From Plectrocnemia conspersa (taxonomy: Eukaryota > Arthropoda > Insecta > Trichoptera > Polycentropodidae), in assembly GCA_009617715.1 (NCBI GenBank), contig VTFK01000152.1, positions 186,001 to 250,000 of the forward strand: a DNA stretch of 64,000 nt, read 5' to 3'. Below are positions 34,550 to 47,059 of the stretch, piece after piece; position 1 is the stretch's first letter; the number at the start of each line of letters is the position of its first letter. The position numbers and the translations under genes were made by a program. The notes under the pieces were generated by a model. The model made no database searches and was not told the DNA's origin. It saw only the letters and a program-made list of their open reading frames with translations.

Positions 34550-34990
34550 TTGGTTTTTAAGCGCCGATCGGTATTCCCAGGTCGTAGGATGAAAAGTGGT
34601 CGTCGGTTTATCACGCTACACCCCAAAAACTTCCACGCTCTTTTTCGTTGCTCTGGTGGTGAAAAAAAAGGTCACGACCGCAAATATCTCCGATTCGCGA
34701 AATATCTGACGGGAAAACCGCACTCGGCGATTTACGGCCGGGGCGCAGGATTATTTTCTGGGCAGAACATTTCTTGTCCGCTCAATCAGGGGAAAAACGC
34801 GGAGACGAGAACAAAACGACGCCATAAATTAGTCTATAAGTTAACGAGCGGTCGCCGAACCTCGAATTTTTCATGACCGCTGGGTTATGACAGGAGGGGT
34901 TGTTCTTCAGTGGAGAGAGAAAGAGAGACATAAATCTTACGGATGTAATTTCGCCAGATTACACACGCAAGTCTGTAGTTTATCTCGACA
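34550..34990 (+). other. GC-rich island with a basic 108-codon frame
   Basis: Positions 34560-34880 are the most GC- and CpG-rich non-tRNA stretch in the gene desert. A frame at 34550-34876 is open and very basic (many Lys/Arg/Gly/Ser), without a known motif. No splice partner or clear start context. I favour conserved non-coding or mobile DNA over a gene. Confidence 0.3.
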
Positions 34991-35720
34991 CTTTTATTGC
35001 ATTAAATAGTGACGCGTTAGTGCTCAACATATGTCTTAATTTTATTTAGATTCACTTTACATTTTTAGAAATTGTTTCCTAAAACTAACATGTTATTTTG
35101 ATAACATCGATGATGAGAAGATTTAAAAAATATACACACTAGTACTTTCCATACAGTCAATAATAAGAAATACAAAGACTAGTAAAGTTAATACAGTCAA
35201 TATCTGTGTATATTCCATTAACCTTAGTAATATACTTAATTACCGTAAATATTCAAAATCTATACAAACTCAACAATTTTTTTAGCTAAAAATGGCGACA
35301 AATGCTCAATGGTTTTTCCGCAACTTGAACATTCATAAAAATGTCAAAGTGGATATTTTATGCAACCACTTCGATTGTTACAATATTTCTTAAAATTTAA
35401 TTTGTTATTTACAATTACTAATATTTATATTATCAAATATTTCTTAAATATACATTTATTTTAAGTACTTTCTTTTTTAACCACATTACTAATGAGAATG
35501 CCGCTTAATTAAATAAAAAAAATAGAGTTCATAAAATAGTCACGGACATACAGACAAAACTGAAAGTTTTTTATTTATGAAGAGTTTACGATAGAACTAA
35601 ACCTAACATATTTCTAGCCTTGAGGAATTTTAGTATATGTTATTTATTAAAATAATTTTAAATTCGGTAAGATCCAGTAGAATGAAAGAAGGTGATAGCA
35701 AAAAATAAAAAAATAAAAAT
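34991..35720. other. AT-rich spacer
   Basis: No gene seen. 'cacactagtactttccatacagtcaataat' style wording recurs once (35146 and 35178), a short direct repeat. Confidence 0.4.
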
Positions 35721-35804
35721 TGTCAGAAGTGGGATTCGAACCCACGCCCACAGAAGTGGACTGCGACCTGAACGCAGCGCCTTAGACCGCTCGGCCATCC
35801 TGAC
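35721..35804 (-). tRNA. tRNA-Leu (CAG)
   Basis: An 84-nt class II tRNA on the minus strand: acceptor GTCAGGA pairs with TTCTGAC (one G-U), discriminator A; A box TGGCCGAGCGGTC; anticodon arm CTGCGTT-CAG-GTCGCAG without intron gives anticodon CAG; a long variable arm; B box GGTTCGAATCC. A T-rich run follows at once in transcript direction (35720 downward), the expected polymerase III terminator. Confidence 0.97.
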
Positions 35805-35864
35805 TATCCCAACCCCATAGTCAGATTTGCGAGAGCTTCCAGGATTTCCGGAAAATCTCAACAA

Positions 35865-36650
35865 AAGGTCATATTAATATAAACTTATGATCCGTACGAG
35901 CTTTTGTTCGGAGATGACCGCCGTTCGGATTAGGCAACTTTCTTAATCATATAAAAGACGCTGCATATATTTTCCATAACTCGAGCCCTAATCCTCTGCT
36001 TGATTTATTAACTCTTTTCCAGAGATTGAGAGAAAAGTTACAAATGGCGCCCGTATATTAATTTTGTTTTGAGGCAAAGTCAAAAGAACTGTGATAAACT
36101 AGCAGCGCGGCTAGAAACATTGATAATAATCTCATCTCATATATAGTAAAAAAAGAATCAACAGAGTAGAATCGAATCAATTTAAAAATTAACAGATTGT
36201 TATGGAGAAACGTCCCATGTTAGTAACGATTTTTAATTGTGAGGTTACAACTATGGAATCCAATTCCAGGATCGCGCAAAATTTCCAATATCTATGCTAA
36301 TTACAATCCTTTTCAATTAAAAAAAATATGACAAAAAATATATATATAAAAACAATACACAAAATAAAATTCATAGTAAAAAAGAGAATGAATAAGAAAA
36401 AAAATATTAATATATATTTTGTTTATTTATTTGAAATCTGTTTATAATATTTTTTGTTTATGCATATATAATATATATATAAATCGAAAGTCGTCTGGTG
36501 TCATATCTACAGTCAAGTAGTTCAGTTACCATTTTGCTTAGGTGAAGTTTTAGTCTGTCTTTGTATATCGTGTATTTGTTCGTTATTTCATTTTTTATGA
36601 ATTATATGCTATGGTCGTTTAATATTACGTCATTAAAAACATTCCAGGGA
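35865..36650. other. AT-rich spacer
   Basis: No supported gene or bounded repeat. Confidence 0.4.
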
Positions 36651-36659
36651 GCGTTGACT

Positions 36660-37380
36660 GTCATTCGTAGAACCTTGTTTTGGAATCTCTGGATGATGGC
36701 GATGGTGGAAGCACAGGCACTACCTCAAAGTTGAATCCGGTATATTCATACTGGTTTGATAATTTGACTTGAACATTAATTAGTACAATAATTTGTTTTC
36801 CAGTGTCATATGAGATCTTCTTCCCATCATCCAGTGCATTTTTTGAAGTAGAATTCCAAGTCATTTCGTTTTAGTAAAGATGTGAGTCTTCTGTCCAGAT
36901 ATACTCTCAGGTATTTAACCTCTTCTTTTTGTTTTAATGTTTGACAATTTAGAGAAACATTTGGGCATGTCTTTTTATTAAATGTGAACGTTATATGCGT
37001 TGCTTTTATCGTGTCTGCTTCCATTCTGACGCTTTCAATGTGATATGATGAGGAGCAATCACAGCAGTATCGCCCGCAAATGTCGCTATTGTTGCTGAAC
37101 CTATCCTTGGGAGGTCAGCTGTGTAAATTAGATAGAGTAACGGTCCCAATACACTTCCCTGTGGAAATCCGGATTTGATTTCTTTCAGCTCCGTGCACTC
37201 CGCGTTGACTTTCACGCGAAAGTATCTATCTCGTATGATTCTAAAATTTTGTTCGGCAGGTTTACTTTTATCTTATAAAGCAGTCCATTGTGCCAGACTT
37301 TGTCAAAAGCCTGACTGATATCTATGAATTTTAATATTTTGTCCTCAAAATCGTTACTGTTTTTTTTTATATAATCCTAT
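36660..37380 (-). mobile_element. Jockey-like reverse transcriptase relic with mutated active site
   Basis: Minus-strand frames give, in order: KFIDISQAFDKVWHNGLLYK (37350-37290), then FPQGSVLGPLLYLIYTADLP and, where FADD is expected, FAGD (about 37080), then a frameshift and TFNKKTCPNVSLN, KYLRVYLDRRLT. This spans the palm of a non-LTR reverse transcriptase. Asp-to-Gly in the catalytic FADD pair plus frameshifts make it inactive. Confidence 0.82.
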
Positions 37381-37711
37381 GGACTTGCTCTATAGTCACA
37401 ATGGCGATTTCTGAATCTAAATTAGTGATCTGGAATAATTATTTTCTAAAAATAGTTTGTATTAAAAATAAATTAAAAATAAATGGATTTTTTAATAAAT
37501 TAAAAAAGCACGCGCAGCCCTTTGAAAAGCACCTATTAGTGTCCATTAACATCCTTAAACTCGAGCGTCAATTTTCTGAAGTAAGCACAGGCCATATTTT
37601 TTTTTTAAATATCGGTTGCTTATATTTCGGTTATGTATTTCTAGGAAATGTATACCTAGCATATAACTTTTATTTACGCTGCACTTAATTCTAAAAATAA
37701 CATTTCAATAA

Positions 37712-39413
37712 TTTTGTAAATGCGTTGTCTACGTATACAGATGTATGCGGGAGAGAAGCGATACACGCGCGTAAGAATATTCGTTGTCTCGCTTGTTCTT
37801 GTTGAAGCGGCAATGCTCATGTCAAGGATTTTCACTTGTGTCACATCCGGCTATAATAGTAAATATTTTGGTCTATTTCGCACAAAATAATATATATGTA
37901 ATATCACAGTAACTGATTGTCAACTCCTACAGTACAATTGTGTGAGTACAACGTATATGTGTTTTGGATAAAATGTGGATAGTGTGATGACCACTGCTGT
38001 AAATAGTAGTCACCACAGAAAATTAGTGACACTGAAACGGGCGGGACGAAGTCAATGCTGTTGGTTCAACGAAAGTGATTGAAGTATGTATGTATTTATG
38101 GATAGTACTTTTAAATTTAGCAGAAGATGCTCAAACTGCGACTGTTCCATAGTTATTTATGAAAAATTTGTCACTCTTTTTATAAATAGAGGTGACTTTC
38201 GTGCATTTCCAAAGATCAGGAAATGATAACGTCTTGAGAATCAGATCAAAAATTCGTTTTAGAGAAGCAGCGACACTGACTTTAACCTTTCAAATTTAAT
38301 CAGGATCTAAATCAGGCCCAGAAGAACGCAGTCTTCAACTTCTCAAAGCCATGTTTAAGATTTGAGCGCTCAGTTTCTTTTATAGTAAATATTGACGATG
38401 AAAGAAGCGACGGAGTGAAAGGTGAATACAACGCAATCACAAGGAGGTTGATGATAGCTGAATCGAAAGTTTAATATTGTTCGGCAAATCTCATATCCGT
38501 AATAAAACGTACTTTTTCAGCAGCAGGTTGCTTGAATTCCAAAATTAGGAAAATATTGAATAACGAGACACTCGATGCTTTGGGCATATTATTCATAGTC
38601 AAATGATTTCTCTATTGGAATTGTTATTTGTCAATCTTACATTATTATCTACTTTGTTTGACGAAACATTTCTTACTTGGTTAAATATGATATAAATAAA
38701 TATCTTACGTATATTGTATTCGGTACTTTGGACTTGTTATTGAAGTATTCACTAAATAACTAAAAAAACAAATGCTGGCATAATATAATAAATATTCTGA
38801 AATATAAAGTGGGTAGACTATTATCGATAAAGAAAGTAATAAAGATGAGTGGTCTAAATATATAAGTAAACTTTTTTAATATTCCGAGATGAAATTCCAG
38901 TTTTTGTAAAGCTGTTTAATAATAACGCATTACATATTTTATATAAGCATTTGATTTAATCTATTGAACAGGGACAAAAAATGTGTTAATATTTATTTCA
39001 ATAGCAAAAATGCCGCAAAATGTGACAATCATTGATTATAAATATATTAAATATGTTGCGAATATCAATCAAGAACAATGCGGTCTATAAACAAGATAAG
39101 CATTGCTCTATTTTACGATTTTAATTAGACTGTATATCAGAGAACGTCACGGCTTCCACTTTTTATTCAAAACATACGCACGCTGAACTAACACAATCAT
39201 ACTGTAGAAGTTGACAACCAGTTACTGTGATATTACATATATATTATTTTTTTATTTATTTTGTGTGAAATGGGTCGAAATATTTATTTTTATAGCCGGA
39301 TGTGACACAAACGTAAAACCTTGAAATGAGCATTGCCGCTTCAACAAGAACAAGCAAGACAACGAATATTCTCTCTCGCATACATTTGTATACGTAAACA
39401 ATGCATTCACAAA
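37712..39413. mobile_element. 1.7-kb element with ~220-bp inverted terminal repeats
   Basis: The left arm 37712-37940 and right arm 39185-39413 are inverted copies of about 220 bp: both begin TTTGT(A/G)AATGC(G/A)TTGT and share 'ctacgtatacagatgtatgc'-like, 'gaagcggcaatgctcat'-like, 'tgtgtcacatccggctat'-like and 'gtaatatcacagtaactg'-like blocks. The interior (about 1.2 kb) has no transposase frame but includes a reverse-transcriptase scrap at 38180-38330. It may be a long-TIR DNA transposon or two inserted SINE/MITE copies in opposite orientation. I found no target duplication. Confidence 0.72.
38180..38330 (-). mobile_element. Non-LTR reverse transcriptase scrap
   Basis: The minus strand reads GPDLDPD, then a stop, then KRIFDLILKTLSFPDLWKCT and KVTSIYKKSD, the N-terminal part of the reverse-transcriptase domain (family form FNxSLxxGxFPDxWKxxxVxPIxKxGD). 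It lies inside the 37.7-39.4 kb inverted-repeat unit. Confidence 0.7.
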
Positions 39414-40590
39414 AAGAATATATAAGTTAACAGTAAACTGTCTTTGGATTCGATACTCTCACAATTTTTCATAGTGACTTTTTAAAAATTTAAAATGAAC
39501 TACCAATCTTCTTCTTCTACATCAATAGAAAGTGATAGTCTTGTTGGAATGAAACCAAAGAAAACTGTTCAAAAGAGGTTTATTTGACATTATGTAATTA
39601 TAATTTGTTTGGATTGTTTTCTTATTATTAGTTTAAATTTTTTTTTTATTAATTTTAAGATATAATTCCGCTTTTTAAAATATGGATTTATCAATATCAT
39701 ACGTGATGGAGTATTCCTTCCCAAATCCGTCAATTGTCATCGAATGTTCTCAAATAATTCGATTATCGAACGTATTTTAGTCTTTAGTAGAAATATATAC
39801 CTATGTAATAAAAAACTACTGGTAATAAATAGCTAAAAACTGTTTTTAAAGTAATATCTAGTAAAGTTGAAAGTTAGTAAGGGTAAGTTCAAGAAAAGTT
39901 GTTCATTTGCGTTTAACCATCGATTAAGTAAATTATGAGCAAAGTTATGTTTTCAGAACTACTTTCTTTTATTAAACAATTACTGTAAAATCAGCTTATC
40001 GGGTTAGAAAGCAGGCGTGAGATTAGTTGGAATTGGAGTCCATAGTGACATGGGATGCCATAAATATATTAGAAGTCTATAATTTTAGCACATCCTTAAT
40101 ATGTTAGTCTTAGTACATATCTTATGAAATATTGTGATTTTTATGTACTAAATTAATATAAAAATTAGATATTTTGATGGCAAACTCTGACAATCTAATA
40201 CGACCAAACAATATCTGAAAATTCGCAATTTCGTTCTTGGCCAGCGTCGTTCACGTTATTGTTGTAAATTTCCCAGAAGTAAATGGGCTCCATTTATACT
40301 TTTACCGTTTCCACGTCCTCTCATATTCCAAAAGGAGGATGTCGTCCCGCACCACTTTGAAGATACGCTCGTAAACGTCCAATATTCTAGATGACACTGA
40401 TACTTTCCTGATAGGTATGATTTTTGATCCCGACGCGAAAGTCTCATAATACCATCATATAATATACGAGAAGGTCCAAAAGTCACTTTAATGTGTAAAA
40501 AATGAGGAGCTATGTTTTCTATCTCTTAAGAAAATGATAATTTGATTGGTTTTCGTAAATTTGTCGTGGTCATTGTTTACGCTTGGCTCA
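39414..40590. other. Spacer with an unidentified minus-strand frame
   Basis: Mostly A/T-rich. Around 40270-40480 two minus-strand frames look non-random: one reads IIPIRKVSVSSRILDVYERI and continues FKVVRDDILLF before a stop. It may be a decayed coding exon or transposon piece; unidentified. Confidence 0.25.
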
Positions 40591-40599
40591 TAAAATTGT

Positions 40600-40634
40600 C
40601 ACACACTTAGAACATATAATGTGCTAAGTGTGTG
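40600..40634. repeat. Short hairpin
   Basis: CACACACTTAG and CTAAGTGTGTG form an 11-bp perfect stem around a 13-nt loop. The flanking 'tttgtcgtgg' and 'aggtttgtttgt' words recur near 43005-43045, so it belongs to a dispersed repeat. Confidence 0.6.
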
Positions 40635-40879
40635 ATTGATGAATTTCCTTCAAAGGTTTGTTTGTGTTCTTTATTTATTGATATATTTTTAATTCGCGCA
40701 AAATGACAAGTCGATTTTAATTTCTAGAAAAATTTAGACACATTTATATAGAATTTACTTAAACACATTCAATTTTGTTTCATTAAGCCGATTTATTTTT
40801 TGCAGACAACTTGATAATTTAATTATTCATAAGCCTTGCATTCTTAATTTACTGTTAAAAAAAATGTTTGAGGAAGTCC

Positions 40880-41065
40880 AAAGGAATATCGTAATTTATG
40901 GAATCGGTCATAAAATATATATTGGCAAACAATATTTTTGGAGTGCTAATCGGAAATCCCTGTCTCTTTTAATACTACCTGCTCTGAACGAAGCTGTAAA
41001 TTTCGCGGATTTAACGACTACTTGTTTTCGAAATTGCTGCGGTTGTAAGCTAACTAAAAATATTA
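40880..41065 (+). repeat. Dispersed repeat family X, copy 1
   Basis: Shares blocks with 44195-44330 and 45335-45420: a 'gctaatcggaaatccctgtc' core, 'cttttaatactacctgctct' and a following 'aatgaagctgt' or similar word. Reverse-strand frames read F-x-AGS-x-KR-x-RD-x-R in all three copies, so it may derive from a coding element. Confidence 0.6.
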
Positions 41066-41539
41066 GTATACATTAATGTGAAGTTCTCGAGATACCATAA
41101 TTTTTTTCGGGAAATTCTTAAAAAATAACACTAATATATTTGCTCTATAGGTGGTCCTGATTTTATGTTGTTATTGATATGTTGGTATTGTAATTAAAGT
41201 ATATCATTTCATATAATATAGCATATGCATTTAAAACGGCTTGTTTTTAAAATTGTATTTAAAAATGTTCGTAAAATCAGTATACAAATATTATAATATC
41301 ATATTCATCTAAAGCATTTTTTTACAAGAAGATGACAATTGTTTTAAGCCACAGATAAATGAGAATTTGTCAGTAAATACTTTATTTACGTATAAAATAC
41401 TGAGGCAGCTAATGGACCATTCTGTATAAAGTATAACGCCGCCGCAAAAAGCCCAAATCTGTTCAATACATAATACAATGTAATATTATTTCCTACATAA
41501 GAGCAAAAAAGTATTAAAACGAATTTAGCAATCCCTTAA

Positions 41540-42440
41540 TCTCAACTTCAATCGCAGATTTACCGAGTCGGAGTGGATCTTTGAACTTTTTCTCCCTCAA
41601 ATCAACCTATACACTTATTCCCCCCTATTTCCCACCACAACTTTCCAGGTGTCGACGATTCCGTTTGAATATTCATCAGATAAAATTGTTTTAAATGAAA
41701 TGCAAATTTGCACCGAGTTTACCTTGAATTTTGATTTATATCTGAAGATATTCTTCTTAAAGCGTCAACTGCGATATGCATTCACAATCTGCGCTCTCGT
41801 TAAAAAATCATACATATTTAAATGATTAAAAAGATTTCATTTAATTATGTATCGAGTGATTTTTGAGTAATGGTTGTGCCATAGTTGGTAGCGAGCACCC
41901 AGTGTAGTTCTAGTCTTTGTAAGAATGAACATTTAACATTATTTTCAGCCAACCTTTAATTCAGTATTAATAAGTTTTACACAAATTCGCATAAAGCTCG
42001 CCTCAACAATTCACGTTTGGTTCAAACAGCGTAAAACTATGAATTTAACTAAGTCGCGCATTGTGCAAGCCATATAAATACATGGCACGTGAAAATAATA
42101 CTACGGCGAGCACATAATCGTACGTTATATTACGCTACAGATTCTCTACGAACCGAATTACGTTTCGCAAACTGCAATTCGTCAAGTTAAATTTAGCAAT
42201 AAAGCATTAACCGCGCGCGGTTAAGCGGCGAGTTATTCGGCGGCCGTGAATTATCGCATAATTCGTACACGTTTAATATGCGCATCGCAAACATCGTAAA
42301 ATTAAATCGTTATAACCTGATCGTAAAGTTGTGTGTGCAAAGGGAGAGTGGTGTCGTTAAGAAAAAATACGCGCACTTTAATGGCGACCGTTTTGTGAAG
42401 CGGCGCCATAACCGCTCTTTATGCGCAGGTTAAATTACAA
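41540..42440. other. GC-richer non-coding island
   Basis: Two parts, 41540-41680 and 41990-42430, are clearly less A/T-biased and contain CpG-rich words such as 'taaccgcgcgcggttaagcg' (a palindrome, AACCGCGCGCGGTT). No long open frame. Possibly a cis-regulatory module or a conserved non-coding block. Confidence 0.35.
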
Positions 42441-43885
42441 TGATAAAAGATGCAAAATTTGTGTGTTCTTTATAGACAAAAATTAAAATTATTCAATATG
42501 CTTCCTTTCTTATACCTTATTGTTGCCATAATGATGTGAACCGTGACTCACAAATGTAAGTCTGTAGAATATTTCATGTGATCCATCTCAAAGTAATTTT
42601 ATAAATATTGAGGGAGCGATATGATTTCAATCTTTTTGTTATACAATTATTTGGCAAGAACTAGAGTTTATTCTTTTGTTATGTATGACATTAAAGAGAA
42701 TATGTTCATCTCTCGAGAAATGCGTGAGTGTGTTTAGAGGCGTGTCTTTCTCTCTGTGTTTCATTTTTAAGTTTTGAGACTCTAACATATTTTCTAACAA
42801 AAACTTGGATGAATTTTTAGTGTACGCAAAATTATGTCTCCCGAGTGCCCCTCTATAAATAAAACAATTATGGTTGCTTCCCGGTGGCCACAAATCTTAA
42901 AGAAGCTCAAGAACAAGTAATAGTTATGATACTTATTCTCAGTGATAGCAACAGGTTAAATCATTTTTGGTTACGATAGTTGTTGTTGCATGGTTTATGA
43001 AAGTTTGTCGTGGTATAATGATTTCTCTCAGAGGTTTGTTTGTACTGTTTTTTATTTCTTGAAAAATGAGCAATTGCCATATGATATATACATATTTAAT
43101 ATACAGCATGTATTTATATTTACAGCATACATGTATTTATTTAACAATTTATTTTATTAGGCATATAAATACCACATGTATGAGCCTATAATTATGACAG
43201 TGGACTAAGTCATGTTTCTTTCTTTTCGAAATATTTAAAGGTATGCATTTGAATTAATAAAAAAATATTTTTATATTACGCTACGCAATGTTTTAAAATT
43301 TATATAATCTACTAGATTTATAATTTATTTTGACATATATATTTTGCATGTATATAGCTGATAAGGAAACATAAAAATTTAAGGTTTAAATGACGTTTTC
43401 AAAATTAACCGAACGTCTTAAAATTGACTTAACCCAATAAATTTTTTTTTCATTTAAAATAATTTTTTATTAGCTATGCTAATTAACATTTTTAATAATG
43501 CTTCAAGTATTTGATTATAACATATTTTTTTATTCTCTGGAAGTAGGGTTTTGTGTTTTAAGATTTTAAAAATATTAATGCTAAATTGGTGGAATATATT
43601 ATAGCAAATCTGTCATATCTTTAAATTTTTCTGTTGTTATTTATCTGCAGGTACAGTACAATGGAAGTAAGGAAATACTGTTGGTATTATTTTGGATGAA
43701 AGGTCTAAAATATGGAAGTCGGCATCATAATCTAAAGAAGTTTTATAAAACATCTTATATGCGGCATTTTAAAAAAAAAAAACGCACACATTTTATTTTT
43801 AGCCAGGAGTATTTTTGCTATTTGTCATTGATTCTTTGGTCCTTGCTATTGATAATCTAGCCAATAGAATAAATTAATTTACAAT
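42441..43885. other. AT-rich spacer
   Basis: No gene seen. Part of a dispersed repeat near 43005-43045 shared with 40560-40670. Confidence 0.4.
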
Positions 43886-44188
43886 ACGGATTTAGAAACA
43901 AATCCAATACAAAATATGCCGCTTTTGATTTAATTAATAAAATACGACAAAACTAAAGCTTCAGCATTATTTAAAGACTTAAAAAAAGATTTTGACTTGA
44001 TAGATCATAACGTATTATTAGAGAAATTAAAATATGATAAAATAGTAGAACCAACGCTAAATTTATTAAAAAGCCATTTAAATAATATGGTACAAAAAGT
44101 GAATGTGAGATGGTGTGGAATTCCACAGGGTTCTATTTTGGGTCCTTGGGTATTTCATCTATACATAAATGATTTAACATGCTAATCG
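43886..44188 (+). mobile_element. Reverse transcriptase relic
   Basis: Frames give LQYGFRNKSNTKYAAFDLIN, then KDLKKDFDLIDHNVLLEKLK and GIPQGSILGPWVFHLYINDL: the conserved QxGFR, FDxIDHxxLLxKL and G(I)PQGSxLGPxxFxxYIND blocks of a non-LTR reverse transcriptase. An upstream stop and the abrupt end before the catalytic Y/FADD show a dead fragment. Composition is A/T-rich like its surroundings, so it is old. Confidence 0.8.
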
Positions 44189-44194
44189 TAATTG

Positions 44195-44330
44195 TTAGTC
44201 GGTCATAAAAATTTGTTAAATAACGTTGTCGGAATGTTAATCGGTAATCTCTGCCCCTTTTCTCACTACCTGCGCTGAATTTCTCGATAAATTCTTGAAA
44301 AAAGCACTATTTGTTTGTGAAGCGCCCTTG
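44195..44330 (+). repeat. Dispersed repeat family X, copy 2
   Basis: Contains 'gttaatcggtaatctctgcc' and 'ctcactacctgcgctgaatt', matching copy 1 at 40955-40995. It directly follows the reverse-transcriptase relic. Confidence 0.55.
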
Positions 44331-44656
44331 GTAAAAATTACGCTATTTAATTATGTAAGACTTTCTGTAATAATATTGATATTACACAGATTTAATTTTA
44401 ACGACTTAAAGCATAAAAATGACTTGAAGCATATAAAATAATTTAATAAAATTTATACTACATAAAATACATATATAATGATTTTAAGCATATAAAATGT
44501 CATTATTATTAGTTAAATTAGTATTAGGCTAGTAACAAACAAACAAGCAACTAAAAAGCTTTGTCTGCTTTGTTGTAGAGCTTTAAAGATGTGATTAACA
44601 TTTTCTGTTAATTAATCACTAATTGTTTATTTTTTCGTACACTTTTATTTATTTAA

Positions 44657-44888
44657 CCCTTTGGACGCGTTAATCAAAAATTAATATAAAATTTTTTTTT
44701 TTAAAAATAAAAATTTTACCTTGATATTGTATTTAAATGTTCTAATTTTTATTTTTTATTTATTTAAAATAATATTTTATGTATATTCACAATTTTTTTT
44801 TGTAAACATTTTTTTTTACTGATTTTTTTGTGTAAAAGAGAAAAAAAAATCAATTGGGCGACTTTAGTCGATTTCCGCGTCCAAAGGG
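44657..44888. mobile_element. 232-bp piggyBac-like MITE
   Basis: Perfect 13-bp inverted termini CCCTTTGGACGCG (44657-44669) and CGCGTCCAAAGGG (44876-44888). The left flank is TTAA (44653-44656) and the right flank TTGA (44889-44892), one base from TTAA. The interior is A/T-only. Almost the same length as the 233-bp element at 28099. Confidence 0.88.
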
Positions 44889-44892
44889 TTGA

Positions 44893-45334
44893 AAAGAGTT
44901 ACTTGATCAACAAACACAGGGTTATTTCAAGTTCTACAAAATAAAGTTGTTAAAAAGTTTTGTTTATATGCCTAATTTGTAACAAATAAATGCAGAATGA
45001 TTTTTAGATGCTTATATGCATTTTACTTAAGATATTAAAGATTTTTAAAATTATTTGCCATAATTTTGCAACAAAATGATTTATTTTTTTTTTACTGTGC
45101 TAAGTCGAGATATTAACGAGGTCTATTTTATAAAAAAAACACTGAAAAATCGAAATTTTAATATTAGTTTGTATGACAGCTAAACGAATTTAATACAAAA
45201 CTAATTTTTGCAAAATAAACTATTTTTTGTAAATTTTATTTCGTATTGTGGCTTTATACACTATTCTTTAATAAGTAAATAATTATTTATTATTTTGTCT
45301 TATAGCAAAATACTATAGATAATCACGCTGAGGA
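44893..45334. other. AT-rich spacer
   Basis: Nothing supported. Confidence 0.4.
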
Positions 45335-45420
45335 TAATAGTTTATGAGCTTGCCTGAAATCCCTGCCCCTTTTAATACTACCTGCTCTTAATGAAGCTGT
45401 GAAAAAGCTTCTTAAACAAA
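45335..45420 (+). repeat. Dispersed repeat family X, copy 3
   Basis: Contains 'cctgaaatccctgccccttt' and 'taatactacctgctcttaat' followed by 'gaagctgtga', matching copy 1. Confidence 0.55.
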
Positions 45421-45609
45421 AATCTAGACAAAATAAAAATATTTGTGTTTGATGATGATGATGATTAAAATAAGAAAGCTGAATAAGTATATATAAAAGT
45501 AACAAAATAATAAAACCCAACAAAAAATATAATGTGGATAAACATTTTTTAATTTAGTTATTGTTTTTTTATAATTATAAAAAAATATATTACATCACAT
45601 CAGTAACTC

Positions 45610-45960
45610 ATTTTCTCAAGAAAAGACATAACAGGAAATGCCTATGTGGTCGTTCGTTTAAGAGCCTCCCCTCTCTTCTAGTGTCGTTTGTTTTTCCGGA
45701 AGCGCTTCCTCTTGCGCGGCACTTTTTACGACGGTCTCCCAATATAAACTTCCGCTTTACAACGCCGTTTCCTTTTCGGACGCCGTTCTACATTATTCAC
45801 GTTAATATGCACACTGGATGCAGGCAATAAATAGCCAGTCCCCATCTCTCTATGCTGAAAGTTTCCATCGCTCAGCGATTACGAGGATGCAATTAATATT
45901 TCCGTCGTATATGGGAACCATGCAGAGTAGAACCAATTTCGGGAAATCATTTTAAATAAT
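45610..45960. other. GC-richer non-coding island
   Basis: Less A/T-biased stretch with an 89-codon plus-strand frame (45561-45830) whose product has no recognisable motif. May be regulatory or old mobile DNA. Confidence 0.3.
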
Positions 45961-46479
45961 TTGGTTAAACGATGAAAAAATTATATTTCACACTCTTTTT
46001 TATTGAATAAAGACCCGACATAATCTAATTATTATTGTATAGATTAACATATATATAACATTATCCAAAATAGTAAAGCTACAAGTTTTATCCATATTTA
46101 GTGTGACTTTCATTATAATATTGGTAAGTTTTTTTTAAAGTAAAATATTAATTAATTATATTATTTATGTTTAACTTTTTGTAATGCACTATTTCTAACT
46201 AAGGATATTTTAAATTCTTTAACAATCTTATGAATACTTGTAATTGTTTTTCGCATTCGAATATCTATGATTTTTATTGCCGTATCCGTTATTCACATTA
46301 TCATATTTAGTATCATTATCATCGAGCTATTCTACTCTGATTTTATATAGATCTTTAATATTTTCTACTCGATTTTTTTAAAATTGGTTTTATACAAGCA
46401 GTTGGTAAAGTATTTTAAAAGTATTTTTTTTTATACAAAGAAGCGTTTTTTCAGTGTTCATTTCTGGACTAATGTTCGA

Positions 46480-46820
46480 TAATGATAGTCACCCTATCAC
46501 GAACCTAGTGGAAGTCTCTCGGGTCGGTTTAAGTCCCTAAGTAGACGGGACCTTTGCCACCCACTGACTTCCTTAAAACTGCAAAGCCTAATGGCATTAA
46601 GCGCGACATGCCCGGATGGGGCGAAAGGTTGGGGGTGGAGGTCGTCGAGAGTAAAACTTTAAAATATTTTCAAATGCGGTAAATATTTAATGCAGTGAAA
46701 AAGGTGAAAGTTTTAATTAACAACATTCTCGTCCTCGCTCGCTCAACAAACTTTTGATAAAAGTTTATTGTGCGAACTTACTTATAAATGACGACTGCTT
46801 TCGTCCTGAATGTGAGAACG
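46480..46820. other. GC-richer non-coding island
   Basis: CpG-containing, GC-rich stretch ('gcgcgacatgcccggatggg' near 46600) with stops in all frames. Function unknown. Confidence 0.3.
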
Positions 46821-47059
46821 GTCTTTAAAAATCATAGACTGGTAGTAATTAAAGCAGTACTTTATTACATATGAGATGAAGAATATTTATTTAATTTATT
46901 GTTTATAAATTAGCAATCCTTTAATTAGCAATTTTTTTTCAGGAATATTAAAAAAATTAACTAAACATTTTTTTCTTTCTAATCGGATAAATAAGAATAA
47001 TCAATACACGTGTAAAGTTTTAATTAAGCCATTTTTTGTGCACTTCATTTGTCGTTTCA

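Noticed and set aside
35658..35864. 68-codon minus-strand frame with MAERSKALRSG
   Set aside because: It is the tRNA-Leu gene read as protein, a common artefact.
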